The notes below the pieces were generated by a model. The model saw nothing but the letters and a program-made list of their open reading frames with translations. It made no database searches and had not been told where the DNA came from. 14,237 bases of DNA from Paludibacteraceae bacterium (GTDB taxonomy: Bacteria > Bacteroidota > Bacteroidia > Bacteroidales > Paludibacteraceae): positions 1-14,237 of the forward strand of contig JAFPLG010000121.1 in NCBI GenBank assembly GCA_017402895.1, written 5' to 3'. Positions 1-7,906 of this stretch are shown piece after piece. The position numbers and the translations under genes were made by a program. Position 1 is the stretch's first letter. Each line of letters starts with the position of its first letter.

Positions 1-1861
1 GACGTATAGCGCGAAGGAAAGTAAGCGTCTCGGAAGCAATCGTCACATCCGACTGGATCAACTGCTGTAAGAATGCTACGTAACGGCGCATATAGCAGAG
101 CGTTACCATCGAAGCGCCATAGCCCACCAGCGCATTATTTGCATCGTTCCATTCCGGACGAAGGGTATTCATCCAGATACCGGCATTCGGTACAAAGTTA
201 GAGAGTTTGGTCAACAACGTAATCAGCAGCTTGTCTGCCATCGTGGTTCGGCGAACCTTTCCATTCGCGTCGAGTAGCAGCTTGGCATCAGGTCCCATAG
301 TCGGGATGAGCGACTGAATACGCTTATGCTCCTCGTCATCAAAACGAATACTATTCTTCGGGTCAGCCACAATCTCCGCATAACTCTTCAAACGATACGG
401 CACATTCGCGAAGGCATAGCGGCGATCGTTGAGCAAAGCCTGCAGTTTTTGTGGATCGTGACGGAAACTCAGTTCAAGCAACTTGAGCAGATAGATAATC
501 TGATGGTCTCCCCAGTAACCGATATTCGACCAGGGGTTTTCGGGTTCTATCACCTCGTAATCAATGCCCTCGTTCGAAATACGATACGGGTTGTAACCAT
601 CCGCGGTCGTGGCATTGAGGAACTTCGCAATGATATGATTGATAAAGAGCGGATACGAATAAGACAATGCTTCCCAGTTCTGGAAAATATCGCGCCAGTT
701 ACCTTGATAAGCCACTACGGGCTTACCTTGTTCGTCCTGGACACGGATGGAGAATAGGTTCCACGGACGCGAAGGATCACCATGGCGACGACCAAAAGTC
801 AACGGAAGATCCTCGGTATCGGACGTAGGCGGATATTTGAGGTAATAACCGCCACGCATGGTATTAAACAGCACGTTTGCAAAATGGCGTGCATCGTTCG
901 CCTCATCTCCCGTAAGCTGTATGCCATCGTTTTGCGCCACAATATGACGCAGCGTTTCGGTGGATTGCATCATAGCTGCTTCGATCTGTTCAATAGCATT
1001 GGGCTGCTCGATGAAATGCATCAAATCATGAACAGCCACCGCATCCTGACTTACATCCAGTACGTTGTACCAAGTCTGAGAACTGAAGGCTGACAACTGA
1101 AGGCTCGTTTGAGCCACATATGCTCCGCGTACACCCTTAGACATAGTCTTGTCATATGTTGCTCGAGACAATCCTAGACAATACACAGTATTGCATAATA
1201 GGGATTCCGATGGCTCAGCGCGGTCAACCAGGATAGCTTCCATGCGGAAGAGAGCCAGTGATATATCAGGCACAAGTTCCGTTTTCTTATATCCGTCCAC
1301 AAGCGTAGAGAACTCATTCTGCGTCTTACGTTCCACACCTGCCGGCAGTACGTTCATGAGGCTGTCCGTTAGGTCGATATCAATAGGCTTGTCCGTCAGA
1401 TTCTCCAAGGTCGCTCTGCGTACCCAGCCATGCTTTCCGGCCGGCGCCCAGATATACGAGAAACGCAACCCGAGCGTATGATTCTCTTCGCAGAAGACAA
1501 TCTGGTTACCTACCATCGATTTGGCTATTCGGCGCGAAATCTCATATTTAGGTTGTTGCTTCTCGCTGAACGGACGCCAAAGCGATTTACAATTGGACGA
1601 TTTACGATTTACGATTTCCAAGACCGTTCTCGGACCTGTAAACTCATAGCTCTCGGTAATCTTATCGTCGGTATAGTACGGAAAGAGCGCCTCTCCCGGA
1701 CTACGACGACCGGCCGTCAAGCCACCCGTTGAAGACAGGTACATCCACAGGTCGGTATCCGATGCCAGCGAGATAAAGAACGGTTGCATCTGATCGTAGT
1801 TTGCGATCTCGTAGAATCGTTCTCCGTTGATAGTGATGAATTGTCCTTTCACCTCTTTCAT
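1..1861 (-). CDS. GH94-superfamily glycan phosphorylase, N-terminal 620 residues (probably beta-1,3-glucan phosphorylase, GH161-like); runs off the left edge
   Basis: An open frame runs from ATG at 1859-1861 to the window edge without a stop (620 codons plus one base), so the C-terminus is missing. It starts MKEVKGQFITINGERFYEI with no signal peptide, so it should be cytoplasmic. Residues about 1-270 look like the N-terminal beta-sandwich of GH94-type phosphorylases (VRRATLENLTDKPIDIDL, NVLPAG). An alpha/alpha-barrel region follows, with HFANVLFNTMRGG, GNWRDIFQNWEAL (387-399; Asp391 is the candidate catalytic acid), DGYNPYRIS, GYWGDHQIIYLLKLLE (448-463) and RPEWNDANNALVG (568-580). Family knowledge: such enzymes cleave beta-glucans with phosphate to give glucose 1-phosphate. 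The GH161/beta-1,3 assignment rests on remembered motif resemblance and on the GH16/GH128 neighbours; GH149 or GH94 proper are alternatives. The start overlaps the transporter stop as ATGA, implying translational coupling. Two stretches (residues 82-93 and 253-261) are encoded by short tandem DNA repeats. Confidence 0.75.
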   Translation of the reverse strand, partial: MKEVKGQFITINGERFYEIANYDQMQPFFISLASDTDLWMYLSSTGGLTAGRRSPGEALFPYYTDDKITESYEFTGPRTVLEIVNRKSSNCKSLWRPFSEKQQPKYEISRRIAKSMVGNQIVFCEENHTLGLRFSYIWAPAGKHGWVRRATLENLTDKPIDIDLTDSLMNVLPAGVERKTQNEFSTLVDGYKKTELVPDISLALFRMEAILVDRAEPSESLLCNTVYCLGLSRATYDKTMSKGVRGAYVAQTSLQLSAFSSQTWYNVLDVSQDAVAVHDLMHFIEQPNAIEQIEAAMMQSTETLRHIVAQNDGIQLTGDEANDARHFANVLFNTMRGGYYLKYPPTSDTEDLPLTFGRRHGDPSRPWNLFSIRVQDEQGKPVVAYQGNWRDIFQNWEALSYSYPLFINHIIAKFLNATTADGYNPYRISNEGIDYEVIEPENPWSNIGYWGDHQIIYLLKLLELSFRHDPQKLQALLNDRRYAFANVPYRLKSYAEIVADPKNSIRFDDEEHKRIQSLIPTMGPDAKLLLDANGKVRRTTMADKLLITLLTKLSNFVPNAGIWMNTLRPEWNDANNALVGYGASMVTLCYMRRYVAFLQQLIQSDVTIASETLTFLRAIR

Positions 1862-3213
1862 TGCTGATTTCTCCTTTCGTCTAATTCGTTTTTCATCTGC
1901 TCCATGGTGGCATTATCCAGGTTGTAGAATGCCATCACAATAGCGCACGAAGCATATAGTACACCCGGGATGACACTTACCAACAAGCGAATTCCCATCA
2001 TTGCCGTATCCGATTGCACATCCGCATTCGCAATAAAATGCGTCACGCTCAGTATCCAACCGGCAGCGGCCGCACCAATTGCCCAACCCAGTTTCTGCGC
2101 CAGCACGGAAGCAGAGAAACAGAGACCGGTAGTCCTGCGATTGAATTTCCACTCGCCATAGTCAGCAACATCCGCTAACATCGTCCAAAGCAACGGAACT
2201 GCCGGTGCATATGCCATCTTGGCAAGAATATTAAACGTATAAACCAACGGCAAGTTGTCTCCGGCCACGAAGATAAGCGCGAAGAACACACCCGACACAA
2301 TGGAAGACATGATGTACACTATCTTATTACCAAACTTTTTGGCCAAAGGCTTGGAAGCTGGCAAAGCGACTATAAGTGCAACGGTTCCAAGAACATTGAA
2401 GAGCTGCACATTCTCAGCATCATGAATATAGTATTTGAAATAATAAGCTATCGCCGCATTCTGCATCGCGAACATGATGAACGAAACAATACCCACACAC
2501 GTCAATACAATCCAAGCCTTGTTCTTAAACAGGTACTTGAAGTCCTTGAGCACATTGTTATCCTGTTTCTCGGGTTGCGGAACACGCTCCTTAGTCGTTG
2601 CAAAAGCAATAAGGAAGAAAAGGATGCTCAATATTCCAAACAGTCCCACCGTGTATTGATAGCCTTGCGCTTGACTGACAGCGCCGTTATTACCAAGAGC
2701 ACCGAGCCATTTAACGAGATACAAAGCGCCTCCTGTAACAACAAACTGACCAATATAAGCTGCGATGAAACGGTACGTATTCAGTCCTGCTCGTTCATTA
2801 GAATCATTCGTCATAACCGCCGATAGCGAACTATATGGCAGGTTAACGAAGGCATATGCTGTGCGCAGCAAAAGACAGGTAATAAGCGCATATGCGAACT
2901 TCCCGTTCAGACCAAATTCCGGTGTGGTGAATGCCAGCACTGCCAGTATTGCATAAGGCACCGAACCGAACAAGAGGTACGGACGGAACTTTCCCCACCT
3001 GGAACTTGTACGATCGGAAATAATACCCACGATAGGATCCATCACAGCATCCCAGATAGAACCGACAAACATGATAACACCCGCCAATGCAGGAGTCAGA
3101 CCATAGATGTCGGTATAGAAAATCAACAGCCAAAAACCAACCAGGTCCCACACAAAATGCGACGCGGTATCACCCAGGCTATAGCCAAGTTTTTCACGAA
3201 TCGAAAGTTTCAT
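1858..3213 (-). CDS. GPH-family (MelB-like) sugar:cation symporter
   Basis: This 451-residue inner-membrane protein has about 12 hydrophobic helices, as usual for the glycoside-pentoside-hexuronide:cation symporter branch of the major facilitator superfamily. It opens MKLSIREKLGYSLGDTASHF. The first intracellular-loop motif is clear at IWDAVMDPIVGIISDRT (53-69) followed by WGKFRPYLL. Asp55 and Asp59 fall at the same positions as the cation-binding Asp55 and Asp59 of E. coli MelB, so Na+ or H+ coupling is likely. A second family motif appears as VNLPYSSLSAVMTNDSNERA. The probable cargo is short beta-gluco-oligosaccharides from the surface and periplasmic enzymes; that is inferred from context, not from sequence. 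Its TGA overlaps the phosphorylase ATG (ATGA, 1858-1861), pairing import with cytoplasmic phosphorolysis. A 47-base gap containing an 8-bp tandem repeat separates it from the GH16 gene upstream. Confidence 0.9.
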   Translation of the reverse strand: MKLSIREKLGYSLGDTASHFVWDLVGFWLLIFYTDIYGLTPALAGVIMFVGSIWDAVMDPIVGIISDRTSSRWGKFRPYLLFGSVPYAILAVLAFTTPEFGLNGKFAYALITCLLLRTAYAFVNLPYSSLSAVMTNDSNERAGLNTYRFIAAYIGQFVVTGGALYLVKWLGALGNNGAVSQAQGYQYTVGLFGILSILFFLIAFATTKERVPQPEKQDNNVLKDFKYLFKNKAWIVLTCVGIVSFIMFAMQNAAIAYYFKYYIHDAENVQLFNVLGTVALIVALPASKPLAKKFGNKIVYIMSSIVSGVFFALIFVAGDNLPLVYTFNILAKMAYAPAVPLLWTMLADVADYGEWKFNRRTTGLCFSASVLAQKLGWAIGAAAAGWILSVTHFIANADVQSDTAMMGIRLLVSVIPGVLYASCAIVMAFYNLDNATMEQMKNELDERRNQQ

Positions 3214-3232
3214 AATAATTTATGTTTTTTTC

Positions 3233-3260
3233 GTAATGACGTTATGACGCTATGACGTTA
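3233..3260. repeat. 8-bp degenerate tandem repeat between GH16 and symporter genes
   Basis: Consecutive 8-bp units gtaatgac, gttatgac, gctatgac and a decayed gttattat fill the 47-base gap between the GH16 stop and the symporter start. On the coding strand the core is GTCATAAC. No hairpin or promoter is evident, so this is recorded as one of several short tandem repeats in the window. Confidence 0.7.
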
Positions 3261-4253
3261 TTATGAGCGTTTTTTGTAAACGCGAATATAATCTACATAC
3301 ATCTTGACCGGTGTGCCATCTGCCGGAAGGGCCGTTACCTTTTGGAATGACGGGTCGTCCATCGGTATTACCTTCGGATATTTCTCAGCGGCTGGCATAT
3401 CGGGGAAGAACCCGCCCACCGACAAGTTGAGCACCAGATAGAACGGATGGTTGAAATAATGTCCTGGTTCGTTAATCTCCTTGCCCCGCAGCGACATCTG
3501 GAAATAAGGCTTCACTTCAGGATACTTGTCTTGATCCAGGTACATCGCGATGGAGTCTTCCGACCAGATGAGTGTAAAGAGGTGGAAATCTCCTTGCACG
3601 GGATAATCGGCCGTGCAGAACTGACCATAGTTGGGATACGCTCCGTTGTTGAACGACTCGCCCCAATGGCAAGCGCCATTGAAATAGCGATCCTGCGTGC
3701 CGGCGGCTATACCGTCTTTGTGTCCCATCTCGCAGATATCTATCTCGCCGCACTTAGGCCATACCACGCGATTCTGCTTAGCCAGTTGATCGGCCTGACG
3801 ATCTACATTGTCGTTGTTGCCGAGGTCCTTAGCCAAGTTGTTGCCCAGCATCCAGAACGCAGGCCATAGGCCGTTGGCCGTCTTCGGGAAAGCTATACGT
3901 GCCTCCACTTTGCCGTACTCCACCGTCACTTTGTCATGCGTGTTCAGGCGTGCAGAAGTACAGGGGCGATTTCTGTAATCCTCGCGCTGCGCGTTCAGCA
4001 CCAGGCAATGCTCGCCAGACACGGGATGGGTTTCCATAGTGATGTTTTTAGGCGTGTAGTACTGCAACTCGGCATTGCCACCTCCACGGGCATTTTCCTC
4101 TACATTCCAGTAGGCTGTATTGAGCGTATCCGCCTCAAACTCGTCGGACCAGACGAGTTGCCATTCATTCTTTGGCTGACATGCAGCCAAAGAGACCGCT
4201 GTTGCTGAAAGAATAAAGACCGCTACGCTCAAAGACAAAAGACTTTTCTTCAT
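3261..4253 (-). CDS. GH16 beta-glucanase (laminarinase-like) lipoprotein with a loop insertion
   Basis: This 330-residue protein begins MKKSLLSLSVAVFILSATAV and has a lipobox-like SLAAC ending at Cys25, so it is probably lipidated. The GH16 jelly-roll covers about residues 30-328. It starts WQLVWSDEFE, continues through PKTANGLWPAFWMLGNN, reaches the active site CGEIDICEMGH (Glu170 nucleophile, Asp172, Glu175 acid/base; the ExDxxE form seen in laminarinases) and ends VDYIRVYKK. The family hydrolyses internal beta-1,3 or beta-1,3/1,4 bonds in glucans. It is a paralogue of the gene just upstream (shared GGGN-ELQYY, TQDRYFNGA and WPKCGE motifs), but carries about 20 extra residues just before the catalytic strand (about 139-163). 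ATG at 4251-4253 is chosen; a GTG one codon upstream would also fit. It overlaps the upstream stop by one base (TGATG), so reinitiation is likely. Confidence 0.9.
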   Translation of the reverse strand: MKKSLLSLSVAVFILSATAVSLAACQPKNEWQLVWSDEFEADTLNTAYWNVEENARGGGNAELQYYTPKNITMETHPVSGEHCLVLNAQREDYRNRPCTSARLNTHDKVTVEYGKVEARIAFPKTANGLWPAFWMLGNNLAKDLGNNDNVDRQADQLAKQNRVVWPKCGEIDICEMGHKDGIAAGTQDRYFNGACHWGESFNNGAYPNYGQFCTADYPVQGDFHLFTLIWSEDSIAMYLDQDKYPEVKPYFQMSLRGKEINEPGHYFNHPFYLVLNLSVGGFFPDMPAAEKYPKVIPMDDPSFQKVTALPADGTPVKMYVDYIRVYKKRS

Positions 4254-5287
4254 CACTTCAAAATTTGACCGGTTATTGTATAAACATGTTCGCCGCGGCG
4301 AATGAGAATCTGTCCGTTATGCAGAACTTTCTCTCCCGTAACCTGCAACCCATCACCCGTCAGTTCAATACCGGTGGTATTCTCCGGTTCGATAGGATCC
4401 GAAGCTGTCGGGCATACGAACGACTGATTGGTATCACCGTGCTGGTAGATACGGATCCAGTCGATATACATCTTCTGCGGACCATCGGCCAGCGCCGTGA
4501 CGTTATTGATATTATAAATGCCTGGGAAGTTACCACCTACTGCGAGGTTGGCGATGATGAAGTTCGGTTTGCCGAAAATCACTTGTCTGTTATACCACTC
4601 GTTGTCATTCGATTCGAGTTTCGCAGTGAAGTACGGACCTTTCTCCGGATGAGCATCTTTATCCATATACATCTCAATCGACTCGGGCGTCCAGATCATC
4701 GTTACAATGTGGAAAGTATCCTCTACGGAGTAGTCCCATGTAACGGACTGCGCATCTGACCAAACGGCATCCCATTTAGAACCTACGTGCATTGCTCCGT
4801 TGAAATAACGGTCTTGGGTTCCTTTGCTAAACGCATTCTGATGACCCAACTCGATGATATCGGTCTCGCCACATTTAGGCCAACCCACCTGGTCAAAGTT
4901 ATTACCCATCTGCCAGAAAGCCGGCCAGAGTCCGTTCGCCGTCTTCGGGAATTTGATACGCGCATCAATACGGCCGAAAGTGTAATACATCTTACCTTTG
5001 GTATTCACGCGGCCGGACGTACATTTCTTGCCGCTGTAGTCTTCTTTGGTAGCGGTCAGAATAAGGCAGTGCTTGCCGGTGGTCGGTTCCACTCCGAGCG
5101 AAACTCCTTTCTCGGCGTAATACTGCAGTTCGTTATTTCCACCACCGTCACCGTTCACTTCGATATTCCAAACCTGTTTATCCAGCGATGCATCGGTGAA
5201 ATCTTCGTTCCAAAAAAGCGTATATTCCTGCGCGGACACCATTCCGGCAAGGCACAATACGGTCAAAAGAGAGTACAATTTTTTCAT
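4253..5287 (-). CDS. Secreted GH16 beta-glucanase (laminarinase-like) with possible T9SS-type C-terminal tail
   Basis: This 344-residue protein starts MKKLYSLLTVLCLAGMVSAQ, a type I signal peptide with likely cleavage near residue 19-20 and no lipobox Cys. The GH16 domain spans about 21-283: YTLFWNEDFTD, FPKTANGLWPAFWQMGNN, then CGETDIIELGHQ (Glu141 nucleophile, Asp143, Glu146 acid/base) and WIRIYQHG at the end. About 60 residues follow: a Pro/Thr/Glu linker (about 288-304) and a module ending VLHNGQILIRRGEHVYTITGQ (321-341). That ending resembles the degenerate C-terminal sorting or Por-secretion tails of Bacteroidales exoproteins, with a conserved Y-x-x-x-G-Q near the end. If the tail is functional the enzyme is exported by type IX secretion; otherwise it is periplasmic. 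The GH128 gene lies 18 bases upstream, and the next GH16 gene overlaps by one base. Confidence 0.9.
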   Translation of the reverse strand: MKKLYSLLTVLCLAGMVSAQEYTLFWNEDFTDASLDKQVWNIEVNGDGGGNNELQYYAEKGVSLGVEPTTGKHCLILTATKEDYSGKKCTSGRVNTKGKMYYTFGRIDARIKFPKTANGLWPAFWQMGNNFDQVGWPKCGETDIIELGHQNAFSKGTQDRYFNGAMHVGSKWDAVWSDAQSVTWDYSVEDTFHIVTMIWTPESIEMYMDKDAHPEKGPYFTAKLESNDNEWYNRQVIFGKPNFIIANLAVGGNFPGIYNINNVTALADGPQKMYIDWIRIYQHGDTNQSFVCPTASDPIEPENTTGIELTGDGLQVTGEKVLHNGQILIRRGEHVYTITGQILK

Positions 5288-5305
5288 ATATAAGAATTTG
5301 AATAA

Positions 5306-6613
5306 TTAATCGTCTGTTCCTTGTACGAGAAAGCCGGAGAAATAGCAAGAACCCGAGATCATTTTAAGCGTAAGGGTGTGTTTGCCATTTTTAATATTTC
5401 CTAACAAACTAAAAGCCGATTGCCACTCATCCGTATTTCCGGTACGCGGCAAAGAGAGGTGTACAAGCGTTTCTCCATCCAGCAAGACTTCACAAATGCA
5501 GTTGGAGTATCCGCAATAACGCAACTCGATACCTTTGCCATTACCATAACCTTCATCTAAATAAATCTGGTAACTCAACTCCTGGCCCTGCGCGAAATTC
5601 GTGATCATCAGTCCATCTTGTTTCGCCTGCTCCTTGAGCCATTCGTCTGTAGATGGACGAAGTGTCATCAAGTTGTTTGCCACACGGACATATTCTCCCG
5701 CATGAATCCAACGGTTGCGCAACCAGACGGTGGTGTCCATCGGTGAGAAATAACAGTACATCTGTCCGAGTGGTGTCAGTTCGGCCGGATCGTCATGCGT
5801 GAGTAACTGCATATACGGTGCAGAATCCACTTTCTTACTCTGGCGAGGAATGAACCATGCGTAGCGTTCTACGAGCGGCGACTGCTCCAGGTAGTTGAGC
5901 ACACCGCACATATAATCCATCTGAACATCCACACTGCCCGGCACGGGATCCCAAGCGCAGAACTCGGTCAGCCAGATAGGCTTGTTGTACTTGCGGAACT
6001 TCTCAATATAGTTCCACACCGACGAAGCCGAAGCCATGTAACAATGCACAGAGATAGCATCAATGTCGTCGATCGACACACCCGGCTGGGCAAAGAACTC
6101 ATCCAACCATTTGACGGGGTCGCTATAACCGGCCAGTGTGCCGTAGTTCATAGCCGGCGAGACGAGTTTGAGATTCAGTTCCCTAGCCAATGCCACTACC
6201 GGAGGCCAGACTGCTGCAGCCTGAGCCGGCGTCATGTTCGCCTGATCGGTCAGGTTGGGTTCATTAAAAGCGAGTAAGTATTTGGTTTTCGGGTGGGCAG
6301 CCACGTAGGCACGAATACGGTCCGCATTGTAACTACCGCTCCAGCACATCGGGCAGAAATCCATCTCGTTGGCGTCGAACCACGTAGCGGCATTGTCCGT
6401 AGGTGCATTGCCCCAGTTGTAGTCCCATGATATGTACGGCGACATCAGCGGCAGGTCGGTCACTTGTTGGAAACTGAAGGCCACACCGCGTTTGGTGGAC
6501 TTAGGCATTCGGTCCACTACATTTGTCTCATCCGTCGGGTTGGTTGGCTCGACGGGATTGCAGGCAACAAGCCAAAGCACTGCCGCGAAAAGTATGTATT
6601 TATTCCACTTCAT
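5306..6613 (-). CDS. GH128-like endo-beta-1,3-glucanase lipoprotein with C-terminal CBM6-like domain
   Basis: This 435-residue protein begins MKWNKYILFAAVLWLVAC; lipobox LVAC gives Cys18, followed by a Pro/Thr-rich linker. Residues about 42-290 look like a GH128 (Asl1-like) TIM barrel: KRGVAFSF at strand 1, YLLAFNEPNLTD with Glu118 as likely acid/base, SVHCYM, and KPIWLTEFCAWDP with Glu217 as likely nucleophile. GH128 enzymes cut beta-1,3-glucans. Residues about 296-435 (starting WLRNRWIHAGEYVRV, with GKGIELRYCGYSN and KNGKHTLTLKM later) resemble a CBM6-type galactose-binding-like sandwich that could hold glucan; this domain call is less certain. Other (beta/alpha)8 glucanase families such as GH39 or GH5 are alternatives, but the short FNEPN and TEF motifs favour GH128. 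Its start overlaps the end of the upstream GH16 gene by 14 bases (6600-6613), consistent with coupled translation. Confidence 0.82.
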   Translation of the reverse strand: MKWNKYILFAAVLWLVACNPVEPTNPTDETNVVDRMPKSTKRGVAFSFQQVTDLPLMSPYISWDYNWGNAPTDNAATWFDANEMDFCPMCWSGSYNADRIRAYVAAHPKTKYLLAFNEPNLTDQANMTPAQAAAVWPPVVALARELNLKLVSPAMNYGTLAGYSDPVKWLDEFFAQPGVSIDDIDAISVHCYMASASSVWNYIEKFRKYNKPIWLTEFCAWDPVPGSVDVQMDYMCGVLNYLEQSPLVERYAWFIPRQSKKVDSAPYMQLLTHDDPAELTPLGQMYCYFSPMDTTVWLRNRWIHAGEYVRVANNLMTLRPSTDEWLKEQAKQDGLMITNFAQGQELSYQIYLDEGYGNGKGIELRYCGYSNCICEVLLDGETLVHLSLPRTGNTDEWQSAFSLLGNIKNGKHTLTLKMISGSCYFSGFLVQGTDD

Positions 6614-7883
6614 TGCGTTGATAAACTCTTACCCAATCCACCTTCATCAGTAGCGGGCTATCAAAGATCGCATCGTTGATGTTGCCACCTAACGTACCAC
6701 CAAGGGCCAGGTTAATAATAAAATAGTTCGGGCGGTTGAACGGCCAGTAATCATCATCGTCGATGATCTCTTCCACTTGTTCGGAATAAACGATATCGTC
6801 CACATAGAAGCGAATGACGTCCTTTCCGCTCTTCTCTTCCTGCGTCCACTCGATGCCGTATGTATGGAAGTTATTCTCGATATTCTGAATGCCTGTATAG
6901 GCACGACTACTCTTGCTTCCACTACGATCTTTGGTCGTATGCAGCGTTCCGAAAATACGGTTGGGCACACTGCCGGTATGCTCCATGATATCTATCTCGC
7001 CGCAGTTCGGCCAGTTGCCACGGTTGCCGAGTGTCCAGAAAGCAGGCCAAGTACCCTGTCCGGCAGGCAGGCTGATACGTGCTTCCAACTTGCCATAGCA
7101 GAATTCCCGTTTACCTTTCGAATAAATACGCGCCGATGTATATTCATTGCCGCCATAGCTCTCTTTGCGTCCTTCGATCACCAGATTGCCGCCTTCTACG
7201 CGAATATTCTCCGGACGGTTGGTATAGTGCTGTGCTTCCTGGTTACCCCAGCCTCCTCCGCCGGTTTGGATGGTCCAGTTCGACTCATCCAGTGCCGTGC
7301 CATTGAACTCATCTGACCATACGAGTTGGTATTCACCCCAGGTATGCTCCACAGCCACTAAGGCCGTTACCGAACCTACGCTGGTAGCCAAGGTGATGGT
7401 GGCATTGCCACCTTTCTTAGCCGTAACCAAACCGTTCTGATCCACCGTAGCAATCGACTCGTCACTGCTCGACCAGGTGAGATCCAGTCCGAAGGTATTA
7501 CCATACGAGAACTGATAGGTCTCGCCTTTTTTCATACTCACCACGGCCGGTGTGATACGAAGTGTTGTACCGTCCGTTCCGGTCACATACACCTGGCACT
7601 CGGCCGACACATCACCCGAACGAGCTGTGATCACCGTCATACCGATCGCCTTGGCTGTGACTACACCATAGTAAACGGAGGCTACATTCTCGTCGGACGA
7701 AGTCCACTCGATATTCTTCGCTGTGCCGGTCGCGTCAATCGTAACCATTTCGCCCACCTTCATCTGCACAGTTACCGGTGACAGAGTCAGTGTAGCCGTA
7801 GTAGGTTCCGTTGGTTTCTCACAGGATACACATAGACATAAGACCGCTATGCTCAAAGACAAAAGATAAAAGACTTTTTTCAT
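6600..7883 (-). CDS. GH16 beta-glucanase (laminarinase-like) lipoprotein with two N-terminal BIG_2 Ig-like domains
   Basis: The frame is open to 8018, but ATG at 7881-7883 is chosen because it gives a lipoprotein signal, MKKVFYLLSLSIAVLCLCVSC, with Cys21; the longer start adds 45 residues unlike a signal peptide and would overlap the upstream gene. The 427-residue product has two bacterial Ig-like group 2 domains (about 29-102 and 107-178, with the repeated themes WTSSDENVASV and WSSSDESIATVDQNGLVTA). A GH16 domain (about 184-425) follows, with YQLVWSDEFNG, GTWPAFWTLGN, CGEIDIMEHTG (Glu296, Asp298, Glu301) and VDWVRVYQ. It is the most canonical laminarinase of the three and diverges from the other two (no TQDRYFNG segment). 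The Ig-like domains probably act as a stalk that holds the catalytic domain off the outer membrane. It is the first enzyme of the operon, after a hairpin-bearing 62-base gap. Confidence 0.92.
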   Translation of the reverse strand: MKKVFYLLSLSIAVLCLCVSCEKPTEPTTATLTLSPVTVQMKVGEMVTIDATGTAKNIEWTSSDENVASVYYGVVTAKAIGMTVITARSGDVSAECQVYVTGTDGTTLRITPAVVSMKKGETYQFSYGNTFGLDLTWSSSDESIATVDQNGLVTAKKGGNATITLATSVGSVTALVAVEHTWGEYQLVWSDEFNGTALDESNWTIQTGGGGWGNQEAQHYTNRPENIRVEGGNLVIEGRKESYGGNEYTSARIYSKGKREFCYGKLEARISLPAGQGTWPAFWTLGNRGNWPNCGEIDIMEHTGSVPNRIFGTLHTTKDRSGSKSSRAYTGIQNIENNFHTYGIEWTQEEKSGKDVIRFYVDDIVYSEQVEEIIDDDDYWPFNRPNYFIINLALGGTLGGNINDAIFDSPLLMKVDWVRVYQRNEVE

Positions 7884-7906
7884 TTTATTATTTAAAATAT
7901 TAGAGA

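Noticed and set aside
326..1732. Four plus-strand frames of 100-143 codons opposite the phosphorylase
   Set aside because: The minus strand is open throughout with strong phosphorylase motifs; these frames overlap it and look like shadows.
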